A stretch of DNA of 8,838 bases from Gemmatimonadota bacterium (GTDB lineage Bacteria > Gemmatimonadota > Gemmatimonadetes > Gemmatimonadales > GWC2-71-9), in assembly GCA_003222235.1 (NCBI GenBank), contig QHVD01000128.1, positions 1 through 8,838 on the forward strand, written 5' to 3'. Both the position numbers and the translations under genes were made by a program. Shown here in pieces: positions 1-5,710 of this stretch (its first letter is position 1; each line of letters opens with the position of its first letter). The notes under the pieces are model-generated. The model did not search any database. It saw only the letters and a list, made by a program, of their open reading frames with translations, and was not told the origin of the DNA.

Positions 1-383
1 TACGAGGGCGGCACGATGCCGGTCGGGAGCTGGCGCAGCGTCTTGGAGATCGCCGCCTGGACGTCCTGGGCGGCGGCGTCGATGCTGCGGTCCAGGGTGA
101 ACTGCAGCGTGATGCTCGTGCTGCCGAGGTTCGACGAGGAGGTCATCTGATCCACCCCCGCGATCGTCGAAAACTGCTTCTCGAGCGGCGTCGCCACCGC
201 CGACGCCATCGTCTCCGGACTCGCTCCGGGGAGACTGGCGTTCACGGTGATGGTGGGAAAGTCCACGTTCGGGAGGTTGCTCACCGGAAGCAGCCGGTAG
301 GCCATCAGCCCGAACACCAGGATGCCTATCATGACGAGCGTCGTCATGACGGGTCGCTTGATGAACAGCTCGGAAATACTCAT
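1..383 (-). CDS. RND efflux permease, N-terminal fragment (HAE1/MdtB-MuxB-like)
   Basis: This is the inner-membrane proton-driven pump of a tripartite efflux system; about 127 codons are present and the rest lies beyond the window edge. The visible protein begins MSISELFIKRPVMTTLVMIG, followed by a first transmembrane helix (about residues 12-30). The RND periplasmic motifs then follow: LPVSNLPNVDFPTI, PGASPETMASAVATPLEKQ, GVDQMTSSS and an ITLQFTLD segment with DVQAAI. These match the start of the MdtB/MuxB branch of HAE1 transporters. The start is ATG at 383, with GGAGG seven bases upstream. It overlaps the stop of the adaptor gene by 4 bp (ATGA), so translation is probably coupled. The substrate cannot be told from this part. 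The family call is firm; MdtB-like is an inference from N-terminal similarity. Confidence 0.95.
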   Translation of the reverse strand, partial: MSISELFIKRPVMTTLVMIGILVFGLMAYRLLPVSNLPNVDFPTITVNASLPGASPETMASAVATPLEKQFSTIAGVDQMTSSSNLGSTSITLQFTLDRSIDAAAQDVQAAISKTLRQLPTGIVPPS

Positions 384-1489
384 TTGTCCGCCTCCAGCTC
401 GCGCGCCGGCTCGGCCACGCCCTTGACCTCCACCGGCGCTCCCGAGACGAGGCGCACCTGGCCGTCGGTGACGACTTCGTCTCCCGGTCGCACGCCTTGC
501 GCGATCACCGCATAGGCGCCCGCCGTGCGTTCGATGGTCACGGGCTGCGACCGGGCCGTCCCGTCCCGGTCGAGGACGAACACGTACGTCCCCTGCTGGC
601 CGGTCATCACCGCCTGCGCCGGAACCAGCACGGCGTTGTCCTCGATGTAGAGCTGCAGCCGCACATTCACGAACTCGCCCGGCCACAGCGCGTTGTCCCG
701 GTTGGCGAACTCCGCCTTGAGCAGCACCGTGCCGGTCGCCGTGTCGACGGCGTTGTCCACGAACGTCAGCAGGCCCTCGCTGAAGGCCGTGTCCGTCTTC
801 GAGGGGCTCACGAGCACGGGCAACCGGCTGCGGCCGTGGCGCTGGATGTCCGGGAGGTGCTGCTCCGGCACGGCGAACCGGACCAGGATCGGGTGGATCT
901 GGTTGATGATCACCAGCGGATCGGGCGCGTTGGCGCGGACCAGGTTTCCTGCGCGGACGAGGAGCCGACCGGTGCGGCCCGAAATCGGCGCGCGGACCGT
1001 CGCCCACTCGAGGTTCAGCTCGGCGTTCGCCACCGCGGCGGAGTCGGCGCGCACGGCGGCCTTGAGCGCCTCGGCGTTGGCCCGCTTCGCCTCGTAGTCC
1101 GACTTGGTCACGTAGTCCTGCTTGACCAGCTCGGCGTAGCGCTCCGCGTCGAGCACGGCGCTCTGCGCCTGCGCCTGATCGCGGGCGAGCATGGCCTTCG
1201 CCTGGTCGAGCGCCGCCTGGAAGGGCCGCGGGTCGATCTGAAACAGCGTCTGTCCGGCCTCCACGTCGTCGCCCTCACGGAAGGCCGCCCGCGTGAGCAC
1301 CCCGGTCACCTGCGACTGGACGGAGACCGTCTGCCGCGGCTCCACGGTGCCCGTCGCGACGATCTCGTAGGGCACCGCGCGCTGCTCCGCGCGCGCGACG
1401 GTGACGGGCACGCGGGGCGGGCCGCCCGCGCGCTGGTGCGAGCACCCGACGACGAGCATCAAGGCGGTGGCGGCGGTCGCGGTCCTCAT
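380..1489 (-). CDS. RND efflux periplasmic adaptor (membrane-fusion) lipoprotein
   Basis: This is a 369-residue HlyD/AcrA-type adaptor that would link the RND pump to the outer-membrane channel. The N-terminus MRTATAATALMLVVGC is a lipoprotein signal with the lipobox cysteine at residue 16, so the mature protein is probably anchored by lipid. A barrel-sandwich (lipoyl-like) half appears at GTVEPRQTVSVQSQVTGVL and ends at the motif VRAPISGRTGRLLVRAGNLV. Between them is an alpha-hairpin rich in Ala, Gln and Asp (DQAKAMLARDQAQAQ...). The beta-barrel and membrane-proximal domains follow, including ALWPGEFVNVRL and VPAQAVMTGQQGTYVFV. It sits between the outer-membrane factor and the permease, with 4-bp ATGA overlaps at both ends. 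The start at 1489 has GAGG just upstream inside the preceding gene. Length and domain order are normal for MdtA-like adaptors. Confidence 0.95.
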   Translation of the reverse strand: MRTATAATALMLVVGCSHQRAGGPPRVPVTVARAEQRAVPYEIVATGTVEPRQTVSVQSQVTGVLTRAAFREGDDVEAGQTLFQIDPRPFQAALDQAKAMLARDQAQAQSAVLDAERYAELVKQDYVTKSDYEAKRANAEALKAAVRADSAAVANAELNLEWATVRAPISGRTGRLLVRAGNLVRANAPDPLVIINQIHPILVRFAVPEQHLPDIQRHGRSRLPVLVSPSKTDTAFSEGLLTFVDNAVDTATGTVLLKAEFANRDNALWPGEFVNVRLQLYIEDNAVLVPAQAVMTGQQGTYVFVLDRDGTARSQPVTIERTAGAYAVIAQGVRPGDEVVTDGQVRLVSGAPVEVKGVAEPARELEADK

Positions 1490-2955
1490 CTACCTCGGGG
1501 TCCCCCCCCCGTCGTGTCCGGTTGGAGATGGAGCGGGCTGCGTCCGTCGAGGCCCAGGATCCCGGCGTCGTGCGCGAGTTGGGCGAGCGTGGTGTACCAG
1601 GTGAAGCGCGCTTGGATCACCTGCGCGCGCGCTCCCGCCAGCGCCGTCTGGGCCGTCAGCAGATCGAGCAGGCTGCCCGCCCCGGCCTTGTACCGTCCCA
1701 AGGAGACCTGCTCGGACTGCGTCGCGCTGGCCAAGAGGTCGCCGCTCGTGCGGACCCGCTGCGACGCGGTGCGGAGCGCGTAATACGAGTCGAACACCTG
1801 GAAGATCACCTGTTGCTCGATGCCCTTACGCCGCTCTTCTGCCGCGCGGGCCGCCGAGGATGCGGCGCGCACGTCGTAGATCTGCGACCACCCCGAGAAC
1901 AGAGGGATCTGGAGCCCGATGGTCGCGGAGTAGCTGTTGCCGGAGGGCGGCTTGTTGAAGAAGTAGGTCTCGGCCGTGCTGCCGCTCACGACGAGCGACG
2001 GCAGCGCCGCGCCCCGAGCCACTGCGACGCGGGCCTGGGCCGCCCGGGCCGCGGCGCGGGCCGCCATGAGATCGGGCCGCTGGCCCACGGCGCGCTCGAT
2101 CAGCGTCTCGAGGCTGTCCGTGATGCCGAGAGGCGGCATCGTGTCGGGGGGCGGCTCGAGGTCGTACGGAACGTTCGCCGGCAGGCCCATCGAGAGGGCC
2201 AGCGCGCCGCGCGTGGTTTGCAGCGTGCCCTCGATCGTTTCCAGGGCGAGCTGCACCTGGGAGAGCGCCGTCTTCGCCTGCAGCACGTCGGCGATGGTGG
2301 CGAGGCCCACGCGGTGGCGCTGCTCCGCCGCCTCGAGGTTCGTCTGCGCTTCCTTTAAGCTGATCTGCTGGGCTGCGAGCAGGGCCTTGGTCGCAAGGTA
2401 CGCGAAGTAGGCCGCCTCGACGTTCAGGACCACGCTCTGGATGACCGCGTTGTGCGTCCAATCGGCCGCGAGCAGGGCCTCCCGCGCGCCGGTGACCGAC
2501 CCCGACCGGCCCCCGAAATCGAAGAGCAGCCAGGAAACGTTCAACGTCGGCCCGTACAACTGCTGCTGGACCGACACCCGCCCGGCGGTGGCGGCGGTCT
2601 TCAATGTGGTGGCGTTGACGTCCACCGACAGGTTCGGGTAGTACAGTCCCCGGGCGGCACCGTAGGTCGCGGCGGCCGACCGGGCGTCCGCCCACGCGGC
2701 GGCGGTCGACGTGTTGTTGCGCAGCGCGATGTCGAGCACGTCGGTGAGCTGCAGCTCGCGCGCGCGCGCAGCCAGGCCCGGCGGTATCTCGGGCGGCGGC
2801 GCCGGCGATTGCGCCGCGGGCTGAGGCGGCGGGGCCCAGAACACGCTCGGAGCCGGCGCGGTTCCGGCCACGCCCTGGACCCCTGGAGGATTCGGAATAC
2901 ACCCCGAGAAGAGCGCCGCACCCGCACCCAGCGCCCACCTTGCACCTTTGGTCAC
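1486..2955 (-). CDS. TolC/NodT-family outer-membrane efflux lipoprotein
   Basis: This is the outer-membrane channel of the efflux system, 489 residues from a GTG start at 2955. I chose that start because the protein then begins VTKGARWALGAGAALFSGC, a lipoprotein signal with the lipobox cysteine at residue 19, followed by a Pro/Ala-rich linker. The frame stays open up to an ATG at 3156, but that would put about 67 unconvincing residues before the signal and run through an inverted-repeat element. Two OEP repeats are visible: one with DVLDIALRNN and LNVSWLLFDFGGRSG, the second with QRPDLMAARAAARAAQARVAVARG and IGLQIPLFSGW. Long amphipathic coiled-coil stretches between them are typical of the TolC alpha-barrel. 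The stop overlaps the adaptor start (ATGA). A run of nine G residues (C9 at 1502-1510 on the plus strand) lies six codons before the stop. Confidence 0.93.
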   Translation of the reverse strand: MTKGARWALGAGAALFSGCIPNPPGVQGVAGTAPAPSVFWAPPPQPAAQSPAPPPEIPPGLAARARELQLTDVLDIALRNNTSTAAAWADARSAAATYGAARGLYYPNLSVDVNATTLKTAATAGRVSVQQQLYGPTLNVSWLLFDFGGRSGSVTGAREALLAADWTHNAVIQSVVLNVEAAYFAYLATKALLAAQQISLKEAQTNLEAAEQRHRVGLATIADVLQAKTALSQVQLALETIEGTLQTTRGALALSMGLPANVPYDLEPPPDTMPPLGITDSLETLIERAVGQRPDLMAARAAARAAQARVAVARGAALPSLVVSGSTAETYFFNKPPSGNSYSATIGLQIPLFSGWSQIYDVRAASSAARAAEERRKGIEQQVIFQVFDSYYALRTASQRVRTSGDLLASATQSEQVSLGRYKAGAGSLLDLLTAQTALAGARAQVIQARFTWYTTLAQLAHDAGILGLDGRSPLHLQPDTTGGGPRGR

Positions 2956-3341
2956 ATCCGTCTCGGTTGCCTGTGAAGCAGAAGAAGATAGCCGGGCAGC
3001 GTACTGGTGCCGTTCCAACTTGTTCTGTCGAATGCCGTCCCGATAGTGGGTGAGCGTTCGAACGGAGCGGACACCAGGTGTCTCGGACTCAAGAAAAGTT
3101 GGAACGGCACTGGCTGAATGGATACGCAGAGAGGCCGCCGGGCGTGGAGCGTTCACCGGCAGCCCCCACGCCCCCGCCCGCTTGTAACAGAGGATCCGGC
3201 TAGGCGGGCTTAAGAGTCATCGTAGCCGATCTGGGACATCCCAGAGGCCCGGCCAGCGTAGGGGCTCAGCATGCTCCGCCTACTCGCGCACGACGCGCGG
3301 GTGTCGGACTAGAGAAAGTCTACGCTACGATGGGCCCACGG
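2956..3341. other. Non-coding region between the efflux operon and the secreted-protein unit
   Basis: About 390 bp without a convincing gene. It must hold the promoter of the efflux operon, but I see no clear -35/-10 pair or sigma-54 pair; TATCTT near 2984-2989 on the minus strand is a weak -10 candidate. The main structure is the inverted-repeat element at 3007-3110. Smaller dyads occur at 3231-3244 (CTGGG/CCCAG) and around 3256-3283 (GTAGG/CCTAC with an AGCATGCT core). None has a T-tract on either strand. Confidence 0.5.
3007..3110. repeat. 104-bp element with perfect 15-bp terminal inverted repeats
   Basis: GTGCCGTTCCAACTT at 3007-3021 is the exact reverse complement of AAGTTGGAACGGCAC at 3096-3110. 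Inside the element are two more dyads: CGTTCGAACG at 3055-3064 and ACACC-A-GGTGT at 3071-3081. I see no clear target-site duplication outside the arms. It lies just upstream of the likely start of the outer-membrane-factor gene. It could be a pair of operator arms for an efflux regulator, a miniature transposable element or a long-range RNA stem in the operon leader. The repeat itself is certain; its role is unknown. Confidence 0.75.
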
Positions 3342-3371
3342 GTCGGTGCCCCGCCGAAGCGGGACACCGAC
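3342..3371 (-). terminator. 3' hairpin with cUUCGg loop after the distal secreted-protein copy
   Basis: Read on the minus strand, a 13-bp stem closes on a TTCG tetraloop with a C-G closing pair. One position is a G-U wobble as minus-strand RNA but a true mismatch (C-A) on the plus strand, which fits a structure used in minus-strand transcripts. It begins about 16 bases after the stop codon at 3388. There is no T-tract, so it may be a 3' stabiliser or a Rho-assisted end rather than a classic intrinsic terminator. Confidence 0.55.
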
Positions 3372-3387
3372 TCACGGGCAGCTACTC

Positions 3388-4033
3388 TCAGGTGGGGTAG
3401 AAGCGCAGTTGCAACAGCTTCAGCCCGTTGTTGTCGTACTGCCAGAGGAAGTTCTGGAGGCACGGGTTGAAGAGATTCACCCTCACGGTTCCGCTGGCCG
3501 ACACTCCGAGGCACGTCGCCAACGTGGGGAACAGTGTGGTATCGAGGGCGAACGTGATCGTCGTGAGCGCCGTGGTCACGTTGCGGAAGCTGCTCTTCCC
3601 CTTCATGCGGACGAAGACCTCGTTCTCGGTCGAGCAGATGGTCCCCGCGTCGGCGCCTGTAAGGGTGCTGCCGGCGGTATCGGCGCAGGTCTTTATCGTC
3701 GAATGGCCGCCCGGTTTCGCGAGGGCGCGCGCCCAAACCGTGTAGGCGCTCGTGCTGTCCGCCGGGAGCTGGAATGAGGCCACCCCATCGGTCCCGTTCT
3801 TGTCGAGCACCTGGAACGGACCGGGGCTGAGCAAGATCTTCGAGGTCACGGTGACGTCACCCGACCCGAGTCCCACGAAGATGACGTTGCCGGACGCCTG
3901 ATTCATGCTGGCGCTCTTGTTGTGCGAGACGCCAATGATGTTGAGATTGTAATGCCCGCCGCTGGGCGCCCCGTTCCCGGTCTGTGGACGCCGCGGCAGC
4001 TATGGTAGCAGCCAAGCAGAACATGGTGCGCAT
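3388..4033 (-). pseudogene. Frameshifted second copy of the secreted protein of unknown function
   Basis: This is a tandem paralogue of the gene at 4123-4803. Translation from ATG 4033 gives MRTMFCLAATIAAAAST, a signal peptide matching the paralogue but about seven codons shorter. The frame then breaks: one extra base near 3982 separates the signal from the conserved TGNGAPSG-HYNLNIIGVSHN segment. After the break the frame is open and conserved to the stop, including MNQASGNVIFV, GPFQVLDKNGTDG, YTVWARALAKPGG and the four cysteines (TCADT, ICSTE, ATCLG, NPCLQNF). An ATG at 3906 could start a 172-residue product, but it would lack a signal peptide and the first conserved block and has no ribosome-binding site I can see. 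The remaining protein looks well conserved, so the break is either recent or a one-base sequence error; if an error, this is a normal gene. A Shine-Dalgarno sequence (AAGGGGGG) precedes ATG 4033. Confidence 0.8.
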
Positions 4034-4050
4034 CGAGACCCCCCTTCTCG
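4034..4050 (-). promoter_or_regulatory. Small hairpin holding the ribosome-binding site in its loop
   Basis: On the minus strand CGAGA and TCTCG flank AGGGGGG immediately before ATG 4033, so the Shine-Dalgarno bases sit in a 7-base loop. The paralogue has the matching arrangement at 4804-4818 (CAAG, AAGGGGG, TTTG). One G-C pair there is replaced by A-T, which keeps the pairing. The stems are short, so a regulatory role is only a suggestion. Confidence 0.35.
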
Positions 4051-4080
4051 TGGCAGCGCAGTGGCTGCGGTGTCGCCGGC

Positions 4081-4104
4081 GGTGCCCCGCCGAAGCGGGG
4101 CACC
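4081..4104 (-). terminator. Intergenic hairpin with cUUCGg loop after the proximal secreted-protein copy
   Basis: On the minus strand GGTGCCCCGC-TTCG-GCGGGGCACC is a perfect 10-bp stem with a UUCG tetraloop closed by C-G. It lies 19 bases after the stop at 4123. No T-run follows. Since a matching hairpin follows the second copy, it is part of the duplicated unit. It may protect the upstream message or partly end transcription between the two copies. Confidence 0.6.
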
Positions 4105-4122
4105 GAGCGACTCTCAGCTACC

Positions 4123-4803
4123 TCAGGTAGGGTAGAAGCGCAGTTGCAAGAGCTTCAGCCCTTGGTTGTTGTACTGCCAGAGGAAGTTGTTGAGGCACGG
4201 GCTGAAGAGCGGGATCGTTATGTCTCCGGTCGTCGTCGTAGGCAGACCGAGGCACGTCAACAAGGCCAACACCGTGGGGTTGAGCAGGTCTGCCGCGGTG
4301 ATGGTCAAGGTGATCGTCGTGAGCGAGGTGGTCACGTTCTTGAACGTGCTCTTCCCCTTCACGCGGAGGAAGACCTCGTGCTGGGTCGAGCAGACCTGCC
4401 CCGTGCCCGTGAGCGCGGTGCCGGTGTCGGCGCACGTCACGATGTTAGACTGTCCGCCCGGTTTGGCGAGCGCGCGGGCCCACACGGTGTAGGCGCCCGT
4501 GCTGTCCGCCGGGAGCTGGAACGAGGCCGTCCCATCGGTCCCGTTCTTGTCCAGCACCTGGAACGGACCGGGGCTGAGCTGGATGTTCGTGCTCACGCTG
4601 GCGCCGTTTGCGCCGAGCGCCACGAAGATGACGTTGCCGGACGCCTGATTCATGTTGGCGTTCTTGTCGTGCGAGACGCCGATGATGTTGAGATCGTAAT
4701 GCGTGCCGCTCGGTGCGCCGTTTCCAGTCGTGGACTGCTGCGCCACGGCCGTTGTGCCGGTCGCGGCTGCCAGGACGGCTGCCAGGCAGAATGTGGTGCG
4801 CAT
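4123..4803 (-). CDS. Secreted protein of unknown function, riboswitch-controlled
   Basis: This 226-residue protein has a signal peptide (MRTTFCLAAVLAAATGTTAVA, cleaved before QQ at residue 22) and no further membrane segment, so it is exported. I do not recognise a named family. Conserved blocks shared with the neighbouring copy are HYDLNIIGVSHDKNANMNQ (36-53), NVIFVALG, GPFQVLDKNGTDG (79-91), YTVWARALAKPGG (105-117), EVFLRVKGKSTFKNVTT (143-159) and the C-terminal NNFLWQYNNQGLKLLQLRF. Cysteines 124, 138, 184 and 203 are all conserved in the paralogue and may form two disulfides. The alternating polar and hydrophobic strands suggest an all-beta fold (inference). The start is ATG 4803 with AAGGGGG upstream; a TTG directly before it would add one residue. 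A cyclic-di-GMP riboswitch with terminator and a sigma-54-type promoter lie upstream, so a surface or matrix role linked to lifestyle switching is plausible. Confidence 0.85.
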   Translation of the reverse strand: MRTTFCLAAVLAAATGTTAVAQQSTTGNGAPSGTHYDLNIIGVSHDKNANMNQASGNVIFVALGANGASVSTNIQLSPGPFQVLDKNGTDGTASFQLPADSTGAYTVWARALAKPGGQSNIVTCADTGTALTGTGQVCSTQHEVFLRVKGKSTFKNVTTSLTTITLTITAADLLNPTVLALLTCLGLPTTTTGDITIPLFSPCLNNFLWQYNNQGLKLLQLRFYPT

Positions 4804-4854
4804 CAAACCCCCTTCTTGTGGCTGTCCAGTGTTTGCGGTGTCGCCGGCGGTGCC

Positions 4855-4896
4855 GGAAAAGCGAAAGGGCCGCCGGCGATCCTTCGCTGGCGGCCC
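4855..4896 (-). terminator. Intrinsic terminator forming the riboswitch expression platform
   Basis: On the minus strand GGGCCGCC pairs with GGCGGCCC (4889-4896 with 4867-4874). Inside, after one mismatch, GCGA pairs with TCGC around an AGGA loop. The tail TTTCGCTTTTCC follows directly. The hairpin sits 64 bases before the secreted-protein start. Its 5' arm overlaps the 3' strand of the aptamer, including the conserved CGGG-(C)CGCC part and the P1 strand CAGCGA, so aptamer and terminator cannot form together. Confidence 0.85.
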
Positions 4897-4979
4897 GGCG
4901 AGCAGTGGCGGATGCGTGACCCGCTGTAGCCCCGTGACTCTGCGTCACCGCCTTTCGGCGGCTTTGCTCTGAGCAGCGA
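4884..4979 (-). promoter_or_regulatory. Cyclic-di-GMP-I (GEMM-I) riboswitch aptamer
   Basis: Read on the minus strand, the sequence matches the GEMM-I consensus in order. P1 is TCGCTG (4974-4979) with CAGCGA (4884-4889). Then come AGAGCAAAG and P2 CCGCC-GAAA-GGCGG with the GAAA tetraloop that docks in this family (4948-4961). Next are TGACGCAGAG and CACGGGGCTAC, a P3 arm with an internal GCGG/CCGC hairpin, and the 3' part GCTCGCCGGGCCGC. The GCAAA, GACGCA and CACGGG-CTA signatures are the recognised core of cyclic-di-GMP-I riboswitches. The A in GACGCAGAG and the T in GTCACGGG differ slightly from the common GACGCAAAGCCACGGG. It lies between a sigma-54-type promoter and the terminator before the duplicated secreted-protein genes. 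Because the terminator's 5' arm uses aptamer bases, ligand binding should prevent termination (an on-switch, inferred). Confidence 0.88.
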
Positions 4980-5258
4980 TGCGAAATGCGGCCTCGCGGC
5001 GGGACGCGGTCCCGCGCATCGAGGGCATTGGTGAAGGGGGGCAAACGGCATGCCCCAAGCTGGCAGCGACCCCCTGGACGTGGCGCACCGCGCCGCGACG
5101 GCAAGCGGTTTGGCCCTGGACGCTACCCAGCAACCGACACTACCGTACAGATCCCGTTATCTGCCGCAGAACACATCTATCATGGCGTTTTGCGGTATGG
5201 TTTGCGGGCCCACACGGAGTTCACCGGTGCTCCGGGGGCGACCGCATCACGCTGTGGC
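4980..5258. other. Leader and upstream control DNA of the riboswitch unit
   Basis: No gene is evident here. Besides the -24/-12 promoter it holds an 11-bp dyad TCTGC-C-GCAGA at 5160-5170, about 135 bp upstream of the predicted start site, which is a possible activator site. A hairpin CGGAG/CTCCG at 5215-5234 lies shortly after the pilin stop at 5259 but has no T-tract. The TGTG...CACA dyad seen before the pilin promoters is not clearly present. Confidence 0.4.
5041..5054 (-). promoter_or_regulatory. Sigma-54-type promoter for the riboswitch/secreted-protein unit
   Basis: On the minus strand GGCATG-CCGT-TTGC has the invariant GG and GC dinucleotides 12 bases apart and a perfect TTGC -12 element, followed by CCCCC. 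Transcription would start near 5029, giving a leader of about 50 bases before the aptamer. The same GGCAYG-N4-NTGCCCCC pattern occurs before two pilin genes in this window, which strengthens the call. Confidence 0.7.
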
Positions 5259-5657
5259 TTAAGGCGTTATCCTGGTGGTCGAGTCGCGCTTCGCGCAGGC
5301 CGGTGACCCTTCCTTGGTCGCGGGCGGGAGCGACGTTGACCCGACGAACACTGCGCAGATTTGGGCTGAGCCGGAACTCGTCATCGACGCGCTCCACCCG
5401 TCCTGCGTGGTCGTGATGGTCGGCATCTCGTTGCCGGCCGACACGCGGTAGGCGGCGCCCAGGTTGGCTGAGTACTTCTGGCTATCCGCGAAGTAGCTCT
5501 CTTCGACGGTCACCAGGTTGCGCAGATCCGACCTCATCGCGGCGATGTGGGCCCGTTCCTTGGTGTTCGTGAGCTGCGGAATCGCGATCGCGGCGAGCAG
5601 GCCTATGATCGCCATCACGATGATCAGCTCGATGAGCGTGAAGCCCTTCCGGTTCAT
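5259..5657 (-). CDS. Type IV pilin-like protein (paralogue 1)
   Basis: This 132-residue prepilin has a class III leader, MNRKG, cleaved before F: the motif G-FTLIELIIV, with Glu at mature position 5. A hydrophobic N-terminal helix (MAIIGLLAAIAIP) follows. The rest forms a pilin headgroup: TNTKERAHIAAMRSDLRNLV, VEESYFADSQKYSANLG, then a C-terminal cysteine pair (QICAVFVG and SPACAK) like a pilin D-loop. Prepilin peptidase would process it at the inner membrane before assembly into a pilus or pseudopilus. It follows the next pilin gene by 53 bases and is probably co-transcribed with it. The start at 5657 is forced by an in-frame TGA three codons upstream; oddly, GGAGG directly abuts the ATG. 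It could be a pseudopilin rather than a main pilin, since no assembly genes are in the window. Confidence 0.92.
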   Translation of the reverse strand: MNRKGFTLIELIIVMAIIGLLAAIAIPQLTNTKERAHIAAMRSDLRNLVTVEESYFADSQKYSANLGAAYRVSAGNEMPTITTTQDGWSASMTSSGSAQICAVFVGSTSLPPATKEGSPACAKRDSTTRITP

Positions 5658-5710
5658 CCTCCATCATGCCCACCCGAACGCCGGGCCGCAAGCGCCGTGT
5701 CGTGATCGAT

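Larger units (their letters stand above)
3345..4854. repeat. Tandem direct duplication of a leader-gene-hairpin unit
   Basis: Two diverged copies lie head to tail: about 3345-4080 and 4081-4854. Each contains the 3' cUUCGg hairpin, the coding region and a similar 5' leader (CCCCCTTCT(C/T)GTGGC, then GCGGTGTCGCCGGCGGTGCC in the distal copy and GCGGTGTCGCCGGCGGTGCC in the proximal one). The hexamer GGTGCC marks all three boundaries (3345-3350, 4081-4086, 4849-4854), and GCCGGCGGTGCC is identical at 4075-4086 and 4843-4854. Similarity stops at 4854, just where the riboswitch terminator tail begins, so the control region itself was not duplicated. Confidence 0.85.

Noticed and set aside
497..1783. 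Long plus-strand open frame (428 codons) opposite the adaptor gene
   Set aside because: It is Arg/His/Val-rich with no recognisable domain, and it lies opposite a clear adaptor gene; a high-GC antisense shadow.
2956..3156. N-terminal extension of the outer-membrane factor to ATG 3156
   Set aside because: It would place 67 residues before a good lipoprotein signal and run through the inverted-repeat element; GTG 2955 fits better.
3218..3332. 9-bp inverted repeat CATCGTAGC / GCTACGATG about 100 bp apart
   Set aside because: Repeats of this length and spacing are expected several times by chance in a window this size.
5131..5150. CCGAC-C-CC-ACA resemblance to the pilin activator dyad upstream of the riboswitch promoter
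   Set aside because: Too degenerate and in the opposite orientation to the other two copies; not supported as a third site.
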